64,000 bases of DNA from Chthonomonas sp. UBA2362 (GCA_002344135.1 DDTO01000001.1:62001-126000); one strand, 5' to 3'. Positions 1-9,916 are shown, counted from the stretch's first letter. A program made the numbers and translations. Notes: generated by a model not told the origin, from the letters alone.

Positions 1-1646
1 AGTACCGGGTCGAACGCGAGGAACGGGTCGTGGGGTCCATCTTCAAGGGGATCGTCCAGAATGTCCTGCCCGGAATGGACGCCGCCTTCGTCGACATCGG
101 CCTGGAGCGGAACGCCTTCCTCTACGTCGCGGACATTCTCCCCGAAGAGACAGACAATTCCCCCGCCTCCGTTCGGCGCAGCGAACTCCGGCGTCGAAAG
201 ATCAAGGAATTGATCAAGCCGGGACAGGAAATCATGGTCCAAGTCACGAAGGGACCTCGCGGTACCAAGGGCGCGAGGGTCACGACGCGAATCGCTCTTC
301 CGGGTCGATATGTCGTCTTGATGCCAGAAGGCAACCACGTCGGCGTGAGCCGCAAGATCGAGGATCGAACCGAGCGCGAGCGACTCAGGAGGGTGGGCGA
401 CAAGATCGCCGTCGAAGGCTTCGGCCTCATCCTTCGTACCGAATGCGAGGGACGGACGGAGTCCGAACTGCGCCAAGATGTCGCTTTTCTGGTGAAACTT
501 TGGACACAAGTCCTCGAAGCCGCCAAGCGTCAGCGAGCACCGGCCTGCGTGCACCGAGATCAGACCCTTCTCTACAGGACCATTCGAGACATCTTCGGCG
601 ATGAAATCGACAAGATGGTGATCGACGATCCGGAAGAATACGAGAAGGTGCATCTCGTGGCTGAGTCGGTTGCCCCGCGGATGAGGGAGAAGATATTCCT
701 CTACGACCGAGACGAGCCGATCTTCGACTTCTACAACATCGAGGCCGACCTGGATCGTTTGCTCCAACACAAGGTATGGCTCAAGTCCGGCGGCTACCTC
801 GTGATAGACGAGATGGAAGCCTTGACCGCCATCGACATCAACACCGGCAAGCAGGTCGGCTCGACCTCGCTCAGCGACACGATTCTCAAGGCCAACCTCG
901 AAGCGGCGGACGAGGTCTGCCGCCAACTTCGCTTGCGCGACATGGGGGGCATTATCGTCGTCGATTTCATCGACATGGAGGCCGCCGAGGACCGGAAGGC
1001 CCTCCTCGACGCCTTCACACGACGGCTGGAAAGGGACCGCGCCCGAACGAGAGTCGGCAAAGTCTCGTCCCTCGGCCTGATCGAACTCACGCGAAAGCGA
1101 ACCGGGGAGTCGGTAACCGAAGCGATCACCGACAACTGCCCGATGTGCGCCGGCCGAGGGCGGATTGCTTCGAAAGAGACCGTATCGCTTTGGATCGAGC
1201 GCGACATGCGTAGGCGGCTTCACGACGCGGGGAACGCGTTCTTCGTCGAGTGCCACCCCGCCGTCGTCGAAAGCCTCATCGGGGCCGATGGGGAGAGCGT
1301 CGAGGATCTGGAGCACGAACTGAATAGAGGCATTTATTTACGCGCAAACTTCGACATACCATTCGAGGAATACACCATTCGTAGTGGTCGGATCGAGGAA
1401 TTCGACCGCGAATTCATGGGGTTCCGACGGGCCCAGGTATTGGAGTGCAACGTTCGGCGTTCGTCGTTCGAGTCCACGAACAAGATCGTGGGCTGGACCG
1501 ACCACGGCTACTACATGGAACTGCTGGACGGGGTCGGGCACGTGGGGCATCGAGTAAAAGTCTGCCTGCAGGACATTCGCCGGTCGTTCGCGGTCGCCGA
1601 CGTGATCTTGCCCGGCACCGCGCGCCCGAACCCCCGTGGATACTGA
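1..1646 (+). CDS. rng: Ribonuclease E/G family protein (5' end outside window)
   Basis: Endoribonuclease of the RNase E/G family, acting in mRNA turnover and rRNA processing. The reading frame is open to the left edge, and its first residues (YRVEREERVVGSIFKG) match the usual start of the S1 domain, so the gene begins upstream; the GTG at 30 is not the true start. Next comes the S1 RNA-binding core (VLPGMDAAFVDIG). The catalytic DNase I-like part shows AIDINTGKQVG near residue 268 and VVDFIDM near 310, which carry the two Mg-binding aspartates. CPMCAGRG near 369 is the zinc-link. The last ~60 residues look like an extra small beta domain. There is no long RNase E-type C-terminal tail, so it is closer to RNase G. 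It overlaps the next gene by 11 nt. Confidence 0.93.
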   Translation, partial: YRVEREERVVGSIFKGIVQNVLPGMDAAFVDIGLERNAFLYVADILPEETDNSPASVRRSELRRRKIKELIKPGQEIMVQVTKGPRGTKGARVTTRIALPGRYVVLMPEGNHVGVSRKIEDRTERERLRRVGDKIAVEGFGLILRTECEGRTESELRQDVAFLVKLWTQVLEAAKRQRAPACVHRDQTLLYRTIRDIFGDEIDKMVIDDPEEYEKVHLVAESVAPRMREKIFLYDRDEPIFDFYNIEADLDRLLQHKVWLKSGGYLVIDEMEALTAIDINTGKQVGSTSLSDTILKANLEAADEVCRQLRLRDMGGIIVVDFIDMEAAEDRKALLDAFTRRLERDRARTRVGKVSSLGLIELTRKRTGESVTEAITDNCPMCAGRGRIASKETVSLWIERDMRRRLHDAGNAFFVECHPAVVESLIGADGESVEDLEHELNRGIYLRANFDIPFEEYTIRSGRIEEFDREFMGFRRAQVLECNVRRSSFESTNKIVGWTDHGYYMELLDGVGHVGHRVKVCLQDIRRSFAVADVILPGTARPNPRGY

Positions 1647-2235
1647 GAGCCTGCGGTCTGCGCTTCGCCAAGGTCCGGTCGAGGGTGCCCTGGCCCTGCT
1701 CGGGTGCGAACTTCTTTGCGGCGGCGTTCGAGCCCGCATCGTGGAGGTAGAGGCCTACGACGAAGGCGATCCGGCCAGTCATTCGTTTCGGGGCTGCACC
1801 GAGCGCAATAGCCCGATGTTCGGTGAACCCGGCCACTCATACGTGTACTTCACTTACGGCATGCATTGGTGCCTAAACGTCGTGGCCGGGGAACCTGGTA
1901 GAGGAGCGGCAGTGCTCATCCGCGCTGCGATTCCCCTCGAGGGACTCGAGCTCATGCGCGTGAGGAGGCCGGCGGCCAAACGGGAAAAGGAGTTGCTCGC
2001 CGGTCCTGCCCGCCTGACCGCATCATTCGCCCTCGACGGCTCGCACAACGGGCTCCCGCTGCTGGGCGAGATTGAACCGCGGATCGAGCCTGGCCTTGCG
2101 CCCACTCGGATTCTCCAGGGGGTGCGCGTCGGCCTGGCACCAGGCAAGGGGGACGAGACCTTGTGGCGTTTCGTCGATGCGGAAGCGCAGGCGTGGGTGT
2201 CCCGACCAAGGTCAGGCTTATCTGACCGGGCGTAG
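1636..2235 (+). CDS. mpg: 3-methyladenine DNA glycosylase (AAG/Mpg family)
   Basis: Base-excision repair glycosylase that removes alkylated purines such as 3-methyladenine and hypoxanthine. The 199-residue length is normal for bacterial AAG proteins. Family hallmarks are visible: RIVEVEAYDEGDPASHSFRG with the catalytic Glu near residue 37, then NSPMFGEPGHSYVYFTYGMH and AAVLIRAAIPLEG. The start is GTG at 1636, inside the end of the RNase gene (11-nt overlap), which suggests the two are cotranscribed and translationally coupled. The last ~12 residues are not conserved in character. Confidence 0.93.
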   Translation: MDTESLRSALRQGPVEGALALLGCELLCGGVRARIVEVEAYDEGDPASHSFRGCTERNSPMFGEPGHSYVYFTYGMHWCLNVVAGEPGRGAAVLIRAAIPLEGLELMRVRRPAAKREKELLAGPARLTASFALDGSHNGLPLLGEIEPRIEPGLAPTRILQGVRVGLAPGKGDETLWRFVDAEAQAWVSRPRSGLSDRA

Positions 2236-2277
2236 GTCCTTCGACCGCCTCCTAACGGAGGATGCCAGACTAGCGCC

Positions 2278-4629
2278 ATGAAGTGGACTTTGACGATCGT
2301 CCTCCTGCTCGTCGCTTCCCTTGCGTTCGCTCAGAAGCAGGTCATGAAGATCTCGTTCGGCGGAAGCGAAGCCGGTACCTGCACGTTCGAAATCGCGGCA
2401 TCGGGTGATTTCAAGGGCGGTGCCAACCTGTCGATTGCCGGTCAGAAGATCACGATGGACCTTACGGGTCGATCGAACGACAAGGGCGTCCTTGCCTACA
2501 CCCTGAAGGCCGACCAGGCGGGCCGGAAGGTGGAGATCATCGTTGCCGATGGCAAGGTCAAGGTCACCGATCCGAGCGGCACGAAAGAGGTGCCGGCGAC
2601 GGGGCTACCGAAGCCCTATTTCGCTAACTTCTTTCCTCAAACCCTCACCAATGTATTCAAGGCCTACGATGCTCAGAAAGGCGGTAAGCAGTCCATCGAG
2701 GTCGTCCTGCTCGACTCGGCCTCCGTCATCAAGGCCGAAATCGAAGCGGGTGCACCCCGATCGACGAGCAAGCACCGGGGACTGGCGACCTGGAAGGTAA
2801 CCATCGGGCCGGTCAATGTCGAGTACGTCCAGGATCCTGCGAATGGGCGCATCGTGGCGATGGATGTGCCCTCTCAAAGCTACCAAGCGGTGGCGATCGG
2901 ATACGAAGACGTGCTCATCGACCCCACGACACTGGATAAGGACCTTAGCCAGCCGACCCTTAAGCCGCTGACCGAGCGCGGCGTGAAGATCAAGATGCGT
3001 GACGGGGTCGAGTTGGTAGCCGATCTGGTTCGACCCGAAGCGGATGGCAAATTCCCAGTGATCCTCTTGCGCACCCCTTACGGGCGGGCCACACAACTTG
3101 TCGGTGCGAAGGGCGAGTGGTGGGCCCGACGCGGCTACGTGGTCGTAGCCCAGGACTGTCGCGGAAGAGAGGACAGCCAAGGCGAGTGGGATCCGATGAT
3201 GAACGAGAAGAACGACGGCTACGACACGATCGACTGGGTCGTGAAGCAGCCCTGGAGCGACGGGAACGTCGGCATGATCGGTGGTTCATACGGCGGGCTG
3301 GTGCAGTGGCAAGCCGCCGTCATGGGCCATCCTGCGCTGAAGTGCATCGTGCCACAAGTCTCGCCGCCCGATGCGTTTTTCAACATTCCTTACGATCATG
3401 GGGTGTTTTTCCTCTTCGGCAACCTGTGGTGGTCGAACCTGGTCCGTGATAAGAAGACGCACTTAGAACGCGCAACCCAGATGCCGGACTGGTCGAAGAT
3501 GTCCACGCTGCCCCTTACCGAAGTTGACAAGGCCCTCTTCGGCGTAGAGATTCCGTTCTACCGTCAGTGGTTGTCCCGGGAATCCGCGTCTCACTGGCAA
3601 GGATGGAACTATCAGGCCGATATGTTCAATATCACTATCCCTGCCCTGCACATCAGTGGCTGGTGGGACGGCGACGGAATCGGTACCAAGATGAACTGGC
3701 AGATCATGGCCGGCACGCCGAACCGCCAGCAGTTTCTCATCTACGGCCCCTGGACCCACGCCTTTAACACGACGAGCAAAATCGGCGATTGGGACTTCGG
3801 CGCCGGGGCGATTCTCGAACTCGACAGCGTCTACCTCCGATGGTTCGACACCTGGCTAAAGGGCAAGAAGGCGAAGCTCGACGAAAAACTACCGAAGGTT
3901 CAAATCTTCGTGACCGGCGCAAACGACTGGCGGCACTATGACGGTTGGCCGGACTCGAAGGCGACGCAAAAATCCTTCTACCTCAGCGCGGACGGACCAG
4001 CCAACGGCGATTCGAGCGTCGGGCAGTTGGTCGATGCGCCGCCCACCAAGCAGGCTCCCGATCGTTATCTGTACAACCCTGCGGACATCACCCTGCCCAA
4101 AGCCCTCAAGGCAACCGGTGAGGGAATGCCCGAACCCGACTTGAAGCTCACGATCGAACCAGAAGACGAGAGCGTGCTCGTTTACAAGTCGGCTGCCTTC
4201 ACGGAACCGTTCGAAGTCGGCGGACCCATCCAAGCCGAGCTGTTTTTCTCTAGCACGGCGGAGGACTGCGACCTCTTCGTGGCAGTCGTAGACGTCGATC
4301 CCCAAGGTGTCATGCGCCAGGTCGGGATGGGTGGCAAGATCCGGGCCCGGTACCTCAGCGGCTGGTCCACTCCTTCGGCTCTTCAGCCGGACAAGATTTA
4401 CCAGGCGACCGTCGATCTTTGGGACTTTGCCCACCGCTTCGACAAGGGACATCGCTTAGGACTCGTCGTATCCAGCGGGGCCTTTCCGGTGTACGCGCGT
4501 AACTTGGGGTACTTCGAACCCATCGCGACGGCAACCAAGATGGTGGCCCAGGTGCAGACGATCTATCACGATGCCGCGAACCCCAGCCGGTTAATGCTTC
4601 GAGTGCTACCCCCGAAAGGAACTCCCTAA
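2278..4629 (+). CDS. Secreted CocE/NonD family alpha/beta-hydrolase (peptidase S15-like)
   Basis: Predicted exported acyl hydrolase or X-Pro-dipeptidyl-peptidase-like enzyme. Residues 1-19 are a clear signal peptide ending LAFAQ. Residues ~20-230 form an extra N-terminal domain not needed in minimal CocE proteins. The S15 hydrolase domain starts near 235 (GVKIKMRDGVELVADLVRP). The nucleophile elbow is GGSYGG with Ser near 336, and WWDGDG and GPWTHAF later on are consistent with the acid and His regions. The last ~200 residues resemble the PepX C-terminal jelly roll. At 783 residues it is longer than cocaine-esterase-type members (~550-600) because of the N-terminal domain. Substrate cannot be told from sequence. 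Its TAA stop overlaps the stop of the convergent gene by 4 nt. Confidence 0.85.
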   Translation: MKWTLTIVLLLVASLAFAQKQVMKISFGGSEAGTCTFEIAASGDFKGGANLSIAGQKITMDLTGRSNDKGVLAYTLKADQAGRKVEIIVADGKVKVTDPSGTKEVPATGLPKPYFANFFPQTLTNVFKAYDAQKGGKQSIEVVLLDSASVIKAEIEAGAPRSTSKHRGLATWKVTIGPVNVEYVQDPANGRIVAMDVPSQSYQAVAIGYEDVLIDPTTLDKDLSQPTLKPLTERGVKIKMRDGVELVADLVRPEADGKFPVILLRTPYGRATQLVGAKGEWWARRGYVVVAQDCRGREDSQGEWDPMMNEKNDGYDTIDWVVKQPWSDGNVGMIGGSYGGLVQWQAAVMGHPALKCIVPQVSPPDAFFNIPYDHGVFFLFGNLWWSNLVRDKKTHLERATQMPDWSKMSTLPLTEVDKALFGVEIPFYRQWLSRESASHWQGWNYQADMFNITIPALHISGWWDGDGIGTKMNWQIMAGTPNRQQFLIYGPWTHAFNTTSKIGDWDFGAGAILELDSVYLRWFDTWLKGKKAKLDEKLPKVQIFVTGANDWRHYDGWPDSKATQKSFYLSADGPANGDSSVGQLVDAPPTKQAPDRYLYNPADITLPKALKATGEGMPEPDLKLTIEPEDESVLVYKSAAFTEPFEVGGPIQAELFFSSTAEDCDLFVAVVDVDPQGVMRQVGMGGKIRARYLSGWSTPSALQPDKIYQATVDLWDFAHRFDKGHRLGLVVSSGAFPVYARNLGYFEPIATATKMVAQVQTIYHDAANPSRLMLRVLPPKGTP

Positions 4630-6425
4630 CGAATCCCGAGCCCGGCCTGGCGGACCGTGAACAGCGCGGGGTAGCTGCTGCCCGAGAGGGGGACCGTCAT
4701 TAGGGTCAGGTCTTGCGAGCCGCCGGCGGGGAGGGTCATCTTGCGGACGACGTATTCGGCCTTCGACTGAATCACGGGCGCGCGCTGGAGCTGATTGTTG
4801 ACCACGAACACGGCTCCGGAGTAGCCCGCACTGGCTTCGAAGACCACTTCGACGTTCGTGGCTCGATCGGTCGGGTTCGTCATCTTCAGCTTTAGCGTAT
4901 AGAGGACCCCGAAGTTTCCGTCGAGATGAAGATCGCCATCACTGCTAGGAATCGGTTTCTGGCCGACCCATACGAAGGCAAACCTTCCCCCTACCTCGTA
5001 AGTGCTTTCGACGACCTTGAAGGGATGGGGATAGATATGGTTGGTGAGCGGTGGAAGAATGGCCGCTTCGCCGATTCTGCGGGGGCCGGCCTTACTCCAC
5101 GGAGTGGCGAGGTTGGTGGCGGTCGCCCAACCCGCATCCATGAATCGCGGATCGACGGCGTCGGTTCGAATCAGCATCTTCGACGCCGAACCCTGGAGGA
5201 GCCGCAGGTAGCAAAGCCCGCTCATCGTCTCCGCCGGCGCGATACGACGCATCGCGATCGGAATGCTCGAGCGAGGCGGTATCGTGATGATCTCGCCGGA
5301 GCCCGAGAGCCAGTTTCTGACGAAGCGCTCCCCGGCTTCGAGGCCGACCCGAACGGGGTCCTTGTGGGGCACGCCATCTCCCGGGATGATCACCAGCTTC
5401 AAGGGCGTGTCGTAAATGTTCGTCGCCAAGACTTGGACCACCAGCGGTTCGCTCGAAGCGTTCGTATGGTGGTAGAGCATTCGGGCCGGACTCTGCTCCT
5501 TGAGTTCGGCGGCGAAGAGATTGCCGGGCCCCATCACGTTCTCCGGATCGTTGCAGTACCAAAGCTCGGTCTCTTTGCGATGGGCAAGGGTCGAGTTGCT
5601 GACCCGCACGCTGATCGTGCCCGTGGTGGGGACGGAATTGGGCGCCGTCACCCGGATCTTGGTCTGAAGAGCCACGTTGGAACCCTGCGCAAGCGATTGA
5701 AAGCGCGAATCGAGTACCTCGACCGACGCCCCTGGCGAGGCCTTTAGCTGCTGCTGGGCGGCGTTTTCGACCGCGCTGCGAATCGTCTCTCCGGTAGCGG
5801 GGTCGCCGACAACGGTCGCGGTCACTGTCTGAGGAAGATTGGCGGCCAACGGAAGGACCTGGACCTGGGCCGTGATTGTGTTGGTGCCACTCTTGATTCG
5901 AATCGTGGCCCGACCCTTACCAACACCACGCACCCGCATTCCGAGCGGGACCTTCTCCACGCGGGCGATGGTCGGATTCGAAGAGGTCACGCTGGCCTTG
6001 GCGGCTTCTGTACCCACGATGCTGAAAAATCCTTCGCCCCCGATACCGACCTGGTGAGTCTTGCCCGGCACCTGTATCGGTGGAAGCCGCAGTGCCTCCT
6101 TGAGGCGGTCGGCCCACTCACTCGCAAGCTCGACGGGGGTCATCCCAGCCCCTGACGCGTCGGACCGCGAAGCTTGAACCGAGACCTTTCCGGCAATAAG
6201 CGAAGCCGAAGTCCCCTGGGTCTGAACCGAGATCGGAACAAGGTTCCCGGCGCGGCGAAGCTGTTCGGCAACCGCCGTGGCTCGCTTCTGGTCGCCGAAA
6301 GCCATGATTCGGGATTCGTTGACGTAGACCGCACCCCCGATCGCCCGAACATCGACGGCCAAGGCAGCGATAGCGAGCAGAACGGTTATGGTGACGGCAG
6401 CAAGTTTCCTCATCTTCCTTTCCAT
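4626..6425 (-). CDS. Secreted protein of unknown function with an Ig-like segment
   Basis: I chose ATG at 6425 (MERKMRKLAAV) because it begins a signal peptide and has AGGTG about five bases upstream; the frame stays open to 6515 but that part looks non-coding. A second ATG at 6413 is also possible. The signal peptide covers ~1-30. Residues ~120-195 (SSNPTIARVEKV... GVGKGRATIRIKSG) look like a bacterial Ig-like (BIG2-type) fold. The rest (~400 residues) is beta-rich with no catalytic motif I recognise; the end (VVFEASAGYSGAVFVVNNQ) resembles surface-protein beta sandwiches. Probably exported to the periplasm or surface. It is convergent with the CocE gene with a 4-nt stop overlap. Function unknown. 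Confidence 0.7.
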   Translation of the reverse strand: MERKMRKLAAVTITVLLAIAALAVDVRAIGGAVYVNESRIMAFGDQKRATAVAEQLRRAGNLVPISVQTQGTSASLIAGKVSVQASRSDASGAGMTPVELASEWADRLKEALRLPPIQVPGKTHQVGIGGEGFFSIVGTEAAKASVTSSNPTIARVEKVPLGMRVRGVGKGRATIRIKSGTNTITAQVQVLPLAANLPQTVTATVVGDPATGETIRSAVENAAQQQLKASPGASVEVLDSRFQSLAQGSNVALQTKIRVTAPNSVPTTGTISVRVSNSTLAHRKETELWYCNDPENVMGPGNLFAAELKEQSPARMLYHHTNASSEPLVVQVLATNIYDTPLKLVIIPGDGVPHKDPVRVGLEAGERFVRNWLSGSGEIITIPPRSSIPIAMRRIAPAETMSGLCYLRLLQGSASKMLIRTDAVDPRFMDAGWATATNLATPWSKAGPRRIGEAAILPPLTNHIYPHPFKVVESTYEVGGRFAFVWVGQKPIPSSDGDLHLDGNFGVLYTLKLKMTNPTDRATNVEVVFEASAGYSGAVFVVNNQLQRAPVIQSKAEYVVRKMTLPAGGSQDLTLMTVPLSGSSYPALFTVRQAGLGIR

Positions 6426-6552
6426 GGGGGCACCTGTAAGGTTACCTTCCATAAATGAGACGGGAAACACCGACGGATGGAGCCCATTCGATCGAGAACG
6501 CGCCGCCAGGCCCAACGATGTCGTTCATGGCGGCGCGCCAGACCCGAGATGG

Positions 6553-6909
6553 CTACTCGCCGTCGCGACGCGGAGTATTCTGAGGCGGCGTCGGCCCCGG
6601 GAGTTCACCCGTCTTGACGACCTTGAGGTCTTCCTTGCCGATTTTTAGTAGGCGGTTGCCCTGCAATATGTACAAAAAACCGCCATCGGCGATCATCGCC
6701 ACCCCACTACCTCCCATGCCCGGTCGCATCTGACCGGGGGGCGGGAAAGGCTGGCCGGGACCCGGCTGCCCGAATCCGGGCTGGGTCGGACCGCCTTGGG
6801 GCGGGGGTTGAGGACCTGCTTGCTGCGCGTTCGAGAGGGTGGCGGTGAGCGGAATCGCGAGTACCGCGGCGGCGAAGAGCCCTAACATCACATGAGTCTT
6901 GGTCTGCAT
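6553..6909 (-). CDS. Small secreted Pro/Gly/Gln-rich protein
   Basis: 118 residues. A signal peptide (MQTKTHVMLGLFAAAVLAI... SNAQQ) is followed by a low-complexity Pro-Gly-Gln stretch (~residues 30-65) and then a short conserved-looking block, VAMIADGGFLYILQGNRLLKI, followed by a Pro-rich tail. The block resembles a single beta-propeller-like blade unit, as in short 'reads out a value' secreted proteins. No enzymatic motif is seen. It lies between the secreted unknown protein and the PIG-L gene on the same strand, 69 nt after the latter's stop, so cotranscription is possible. Confidence 0.65.
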   Translation of the reverse strand: MQTKTHVMLGLFAAAVLAIPLTATLSNAQQAGPQPPPQGGPTQPGFGQPGPGQPFPPPGQMRPGMGGSGVAMIADGGFLYILQGNRLLKIGKEDLKVVKTGELPGPTPPQNTPRRDGE

Positions 6910-6978
6910 CTCCTAACTCCTTACGGCCCATCCAACGGCGAGCCGTGATCGCCAAGACGATGGGGGGCGACCCGAAGT

Positions 6979-7833
6979 TCATCGAGTGGTGAGTCGAGTG
7001 CAGCGAAAACCTTCACCGAGAGGCACACCGATCGCCTCGCCATCGTCCTCGGCCCGGCCGGCGACCATTCCCCTCACTCTCTCTAGACGCTCGCCGAAGA
7101 ACTGAGATTTATGAATTGCCAGGAGTTCGCTCTTGGTCGGCCAATCGTCGGTGATGTCGCGCACGTAGTTGGCCGCCAATGTCGAGTACCTCATCAGCCA
7201 CCTCGCTTTTCCGTACTTGAGAACGGCCTTCTCGGTCGCTTCCCCCGCTCTCCGGTGATCCTGGTGGCTGAACCTTGGCGGAAAGTCCCCGTCGAAGGCC
7301 AGCACGTAATCCGGCTGAACTCGCTCCATGACCGCCACGAGATCATCGACGAGCTTATCTGTGACGCGCAGGCGTCCGTCGGGAAAGCCGAGGTAGACGA
7401 GTTCGCGGGCGTTCCACCGACCCGAGGCTTCGGCCTGTTCGGCTCGTCTGGTCCTGCGGTTCTTCTCGTGATCCTCGAACGGATAGTAAGCTTTGTCCCC
7501 GTCGGTGCAGAGAACGTGCGTGACCTCGGCTTGGGCGCGCCCGAGTTGGACGAGGGTCCCCCCGATGTAAAACTCCGAGTCGTCGGGGTGGGCGGTGACC
7601 AGCAAGACCTTTGCACCCTTTGCAAAGAGCCGCTCGGGCTCGGGATTCACTTTAGGGTTGGGACTGGGAAGCGAGCGCGGGACAAAGTCGAATTCCCAGG
7701 GCTGCCAGATGTAGAAGCACCAGAACGCGCCGGTCAGTCCGCCATAGAACCACCAGCGGCGGCGGCGGCGACGCTTTCGGCGAGCGAGCTTCTCCTCGTC
7801 GGGCGGGCCTGAAGTCTTTCGTCGGAACCACAT
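6979..7833 (-). CDS. PIG-L (LmbE-like) family deacetylase, membrane-anchored
   Basis: Zn-dependent N-acetyl-sugar deacetylase family (PIG-L/LmbE/BshB). A very basic N-terminus (RRKRRRRRR, residues ~18-26) precedes one hydrophobic segment (~27-45), so the enzyme is probably anchored in the inner membrane. The metal-binding motif AHPDDSEFYIGG lies at ~81-92, and HQDHRRAG near 192 supplies the third ligand. Length fits the family (220-280) plus the anchor. The substrate could be a glycolipid or a thiol precursor; sequence alone does not say. It is divergent from hpt with an 87-nt gap. Confidence 0.85.
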   Translation of the reverse strand: MWFRRKTSGPPDEEKLARRKRRRRRRWWFYGGLTGAFWCFYIWQPWEFDFVPRSLPSPNPKVNPEPERLFAKGAKVLLVTAHPDDSEFYIGGTLVQLGRAQAEVTHVLCTDGDKAYYPFEDHEKNRRTRRAEQAEASGRWNARELVYLGFPDGRLRVTDKLVDDLVAVMERVQPDYVLAFDGDFPPRFSHQDHRRAGEATEKAVLKYGKARWLMRYSTLAANYVRDITDDWPTKSELLAIHKSQFFGERLERVRGMVAGRAEDDGEAIGVPLGEGFRCTRLTTR

Positions 7834-7920
7834 GAGTTGGCAGTTCTACGTCTTACCCGCTCCCAACCGCTTCGGCCAAGGTTGGCGATGCCGGGGGAAA
7901 GCATGCAACAATGCGCCCGC

Positions 7921-8445
7921 ATGCCGGAGAGTCTCGAGACCCTCATTTCCCAAGCGGATCTCCAAGACCGAATCGAATCCCTCGCCGAGGAGATTCGCCG
8001 GGACTACGGCGACCAGCAGATGCTGCTGGTCGGAGTTCTGAAAGGTTCATACCTGTTTCTGGCCGACCTCAGTCGACGCCTCGGCGGCAACGTTGCGATC
8101 GACTTCGTCCAGACGAGCAGCTACGGCGCGGAGAAGTCGAGCAGCGGAGTGGTACAAATTCGGAAGGACCTCGACATCAACATCGAGGGCCAAAACGTCC
8201 TGTTAGTCGAGGATATCGTGGATACGGGATTGACCTTGACGCACCTCAGGGAGCTTTTGAGCGTCAGAAAACCGAACTCCCTCAAAGTCGTTTCGCTGCT
8301 CTCTAAACCCGAGGCAAGGGTCCATCAGACCCAGATCGAGTATGTGGGATTCGAGATTCCGAACGCTTTTGTGGTAGGATATGGGCTGGATTACTCGGAA
8401 CGCTACCGGAACCTGCCGTATATCGCGATACTCCGACCCGAATAA
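7921..8445 (+). CDS. hpt: Hypoxanthine phosphoribosyltransferase
   Basis: Purine salvage enzyme converting hypoxanthine or guanine plus PRPP to IMP or GMP in the cytosol. The phosphoribosyltransferase signature VLLVEDIVDTGLTL is intact, and LVGVLKGSYLFLADL and VGYGLDYSERYRNLP match the N- and C-terminal family blocks. The frame is open from 7837, but I chose ATG 7921 (MPESLETLIS) because it leaves the normal ~10 residues before the first helix; ATG 7903 with GGGGGAAA upstream is the alternative. The 174-residue length is typical. Followed by rho 88 nt later on the same strand. Confidence 0.93.
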   Translation: MPESLETLISQADLQDRIESLAEEIRRDYGDQQMLLVGVLKGSYLFLADLSRRLGGNVAIDFVQTSSYGAEKSSSGVVQIRKDLDINIEGQNVLLVEDIVDTGLTLTHLRELLSVRKPNSLKVVSLLSKPEARVHQTQIEYVGFEIPNAFVVGYGLDYSERYRNLPYIAILRPE

Positions 8446-8533
8446 TCTGACCACGACTCGAGTCTCAGGCGAACTCCCGCCCGCGACCCATGCAAGTCAC
8501 ACTATTGGAATTCATTCCAAGCACTGGATACCT

Positions 8534-9916
8534 ATGACCCATCAATTTCGATCGCGCAAATCCGAAGGCGGCGGTGGCCGCCGACGCAACAAGCCCCGAG
8601 GCGAGGGCGGACTCCCGAAGACCGATGCTTCCGACTTGGAAGGTCTTCCGGAACTCGATTTCAATCACTACGACCGTATGTCGCCGACCGAATTGGCCAA
8701 AGCCTGCAAGTCTGCGAAGATCCCGATGGATGCACCACGCGCCGAAGTCATCGAGCGCCTTCTCGAGCACGTCAATGGGCCCGATGGCGCACTCTATGCC
8801 AAGGGCGTTCTCGAGATCGTCAACGACGGCTGGGGATTCCTGCGCCGGGACAATTACGTCCCTTCGCCGGGCGACGTCTACGTCTCGCAATCCCAGGCCA
8901 AGCGCTTCGGTCTGCGCCAAGGTGACGTGGTCTTCGGACTCGTTCGTGCGCCGAAAGAAGGCGAGAAGTACAAGGGCATGCTCCGTGTCGAGAGCGTCAA
9001 CGGCCTCGGCACTCAGGCGCCCGAGATGGCGGTTCGCCGCGATTTCGATCAGCTGACCCCGCTTTTCCCCGATGAGCGGATCAAGATGGAGGTCACGCCG
9101 GAAAACATTCCCGCGCGTATCATCGACCTCATCGCCCCGATCGGCAAGGGCAGCCGCGGCCTCATCGTCGCTCCGCCAAAGGCCGGTAAGACGACCGTCA
9201 TCAAGACCATCGCCGGAAGCATCGCCGCCAATCACCCGGAGATCTACCTCCTGGTGCTCCTCGTCGACGAACGACCGGAGGAAGTCACGGACATGCGCCG
9301 CTTCGTGAAGGGTCAGGTCATCAGCAGCACGTTCGACGAGCCTGCCGAGAACCACATGCGCGTGACCGAGCTTTGCCTCGATCAGGCCAAGCGCCTCGTC
9401 GAAGCCGGGCGCGACGTCGTGATCCTGCTCGACTCGATTACCCGTCTCTCGCGAGCCAGCAACCTGACGATCAACCCGTCTGGGCGAACGCTCTCCGGCG
9501 GTCTAGACCCCGCCGCACTCTACCGACCTCGTCGGTTCTTCGGCGCCGCGCGGAACATCGAGGAAGGTGGATCGCTGACGATCATCGCCACCGCCCTTAT
9601 CGACACCGGCAGCCGAATGGACGACGCCATCTTCGAAGAGTTCAAGGGCACGGGCAACATGGAAATCGTGCTCGACCGAGAGCTTGCCGAGCGGCGCATC
9701 TGGCCGGCGATCGACGTCAAGCGCTCGTCCACGAGGCACGAAGAGAAGCTTTTCGACAAGGACGCCCTCGAGGGTGTGGTTCAGCTTCACCGGATGCTGG
9801 CCAACTCGAAGGACACCGTGGACGCTGCCGGCGAATTGATCAAGCTGCTCAAGCGGACCGCGAGCAACGCTTCGTTCCTCGAGTGGGTCCTCGCCAAGAC
9901 GCGCGCGACGGTCTAA
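8534..9916 (+). CDS. rho: Transcription termination factor Rho
   Basis: ATP-dependent RNA helicase that ends transcription. The start is ATG 8534 (MTHQFRSRKSEGG); the open frame upstream is not Rho-like. Residues ~1-40 are a basic Gly/Arg-rich extension. The Rho N-terminal helix bundle follows (MSPTELAKACKSAKIP). The cold-shock-like RNA-binding domain is at ~85-150 (GVLEIVNDGWGFLR). The ATPase has Walker A APPKAGKTT near 213, Walker B VVILLDSITRLSRA, the Q-loop and R-loop region TLSGGLDPAALYRPRRFFGAAR in two adjoining blocks, and a full C-terminus. 460 residues. Confidence 0.96.
   Translation: MTHQFRSRKSEGGGGRRRNKPRGEGGLPKTDASDLEGLPELDFNHYDRMSPTELAKACKSAKIPMDAPRAEVIERLLEHVNGPDGALYAKGVLEIVNDGWGFLRRDNYVPSPGDVYVSQSQAKRFGLRQGDVVFGLVRAPKEGEKYKGMLRVESVNGLGTQAPEMAVRRDFDQLTPLFPDERIKMEVTPENIPARIIDLIAPIGKGSRGLIVAPPKAGKTTVIKTIAGSIAANHPEIYLLVLLVDERPEEVTDMRRFVKGQVISSTFDEPAENHMRVTELCLDQAKRLVEAGRDVVILLDSITRLSRASNLTINPSGRTLSGGLDPAALYRPRRFFGAARNIEEGGSLTIIATALIDTGSRMDDAIFEEFKGTGNMEIVLDRELAERRIWPAIDVKRSSTRHEEKLFDKDALEGVVQLHRMLANSKDTVDAAGELIKLLKRTASNASFLEWVLAKTRATV

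Noticed and set aside
4926..5747. Plus-strand open frame of 273 codons inside the secreted protein gene
   Set aside because: Antisense to a gene with a signal peptide and Ig-like segment; Arg-rich, no motif.
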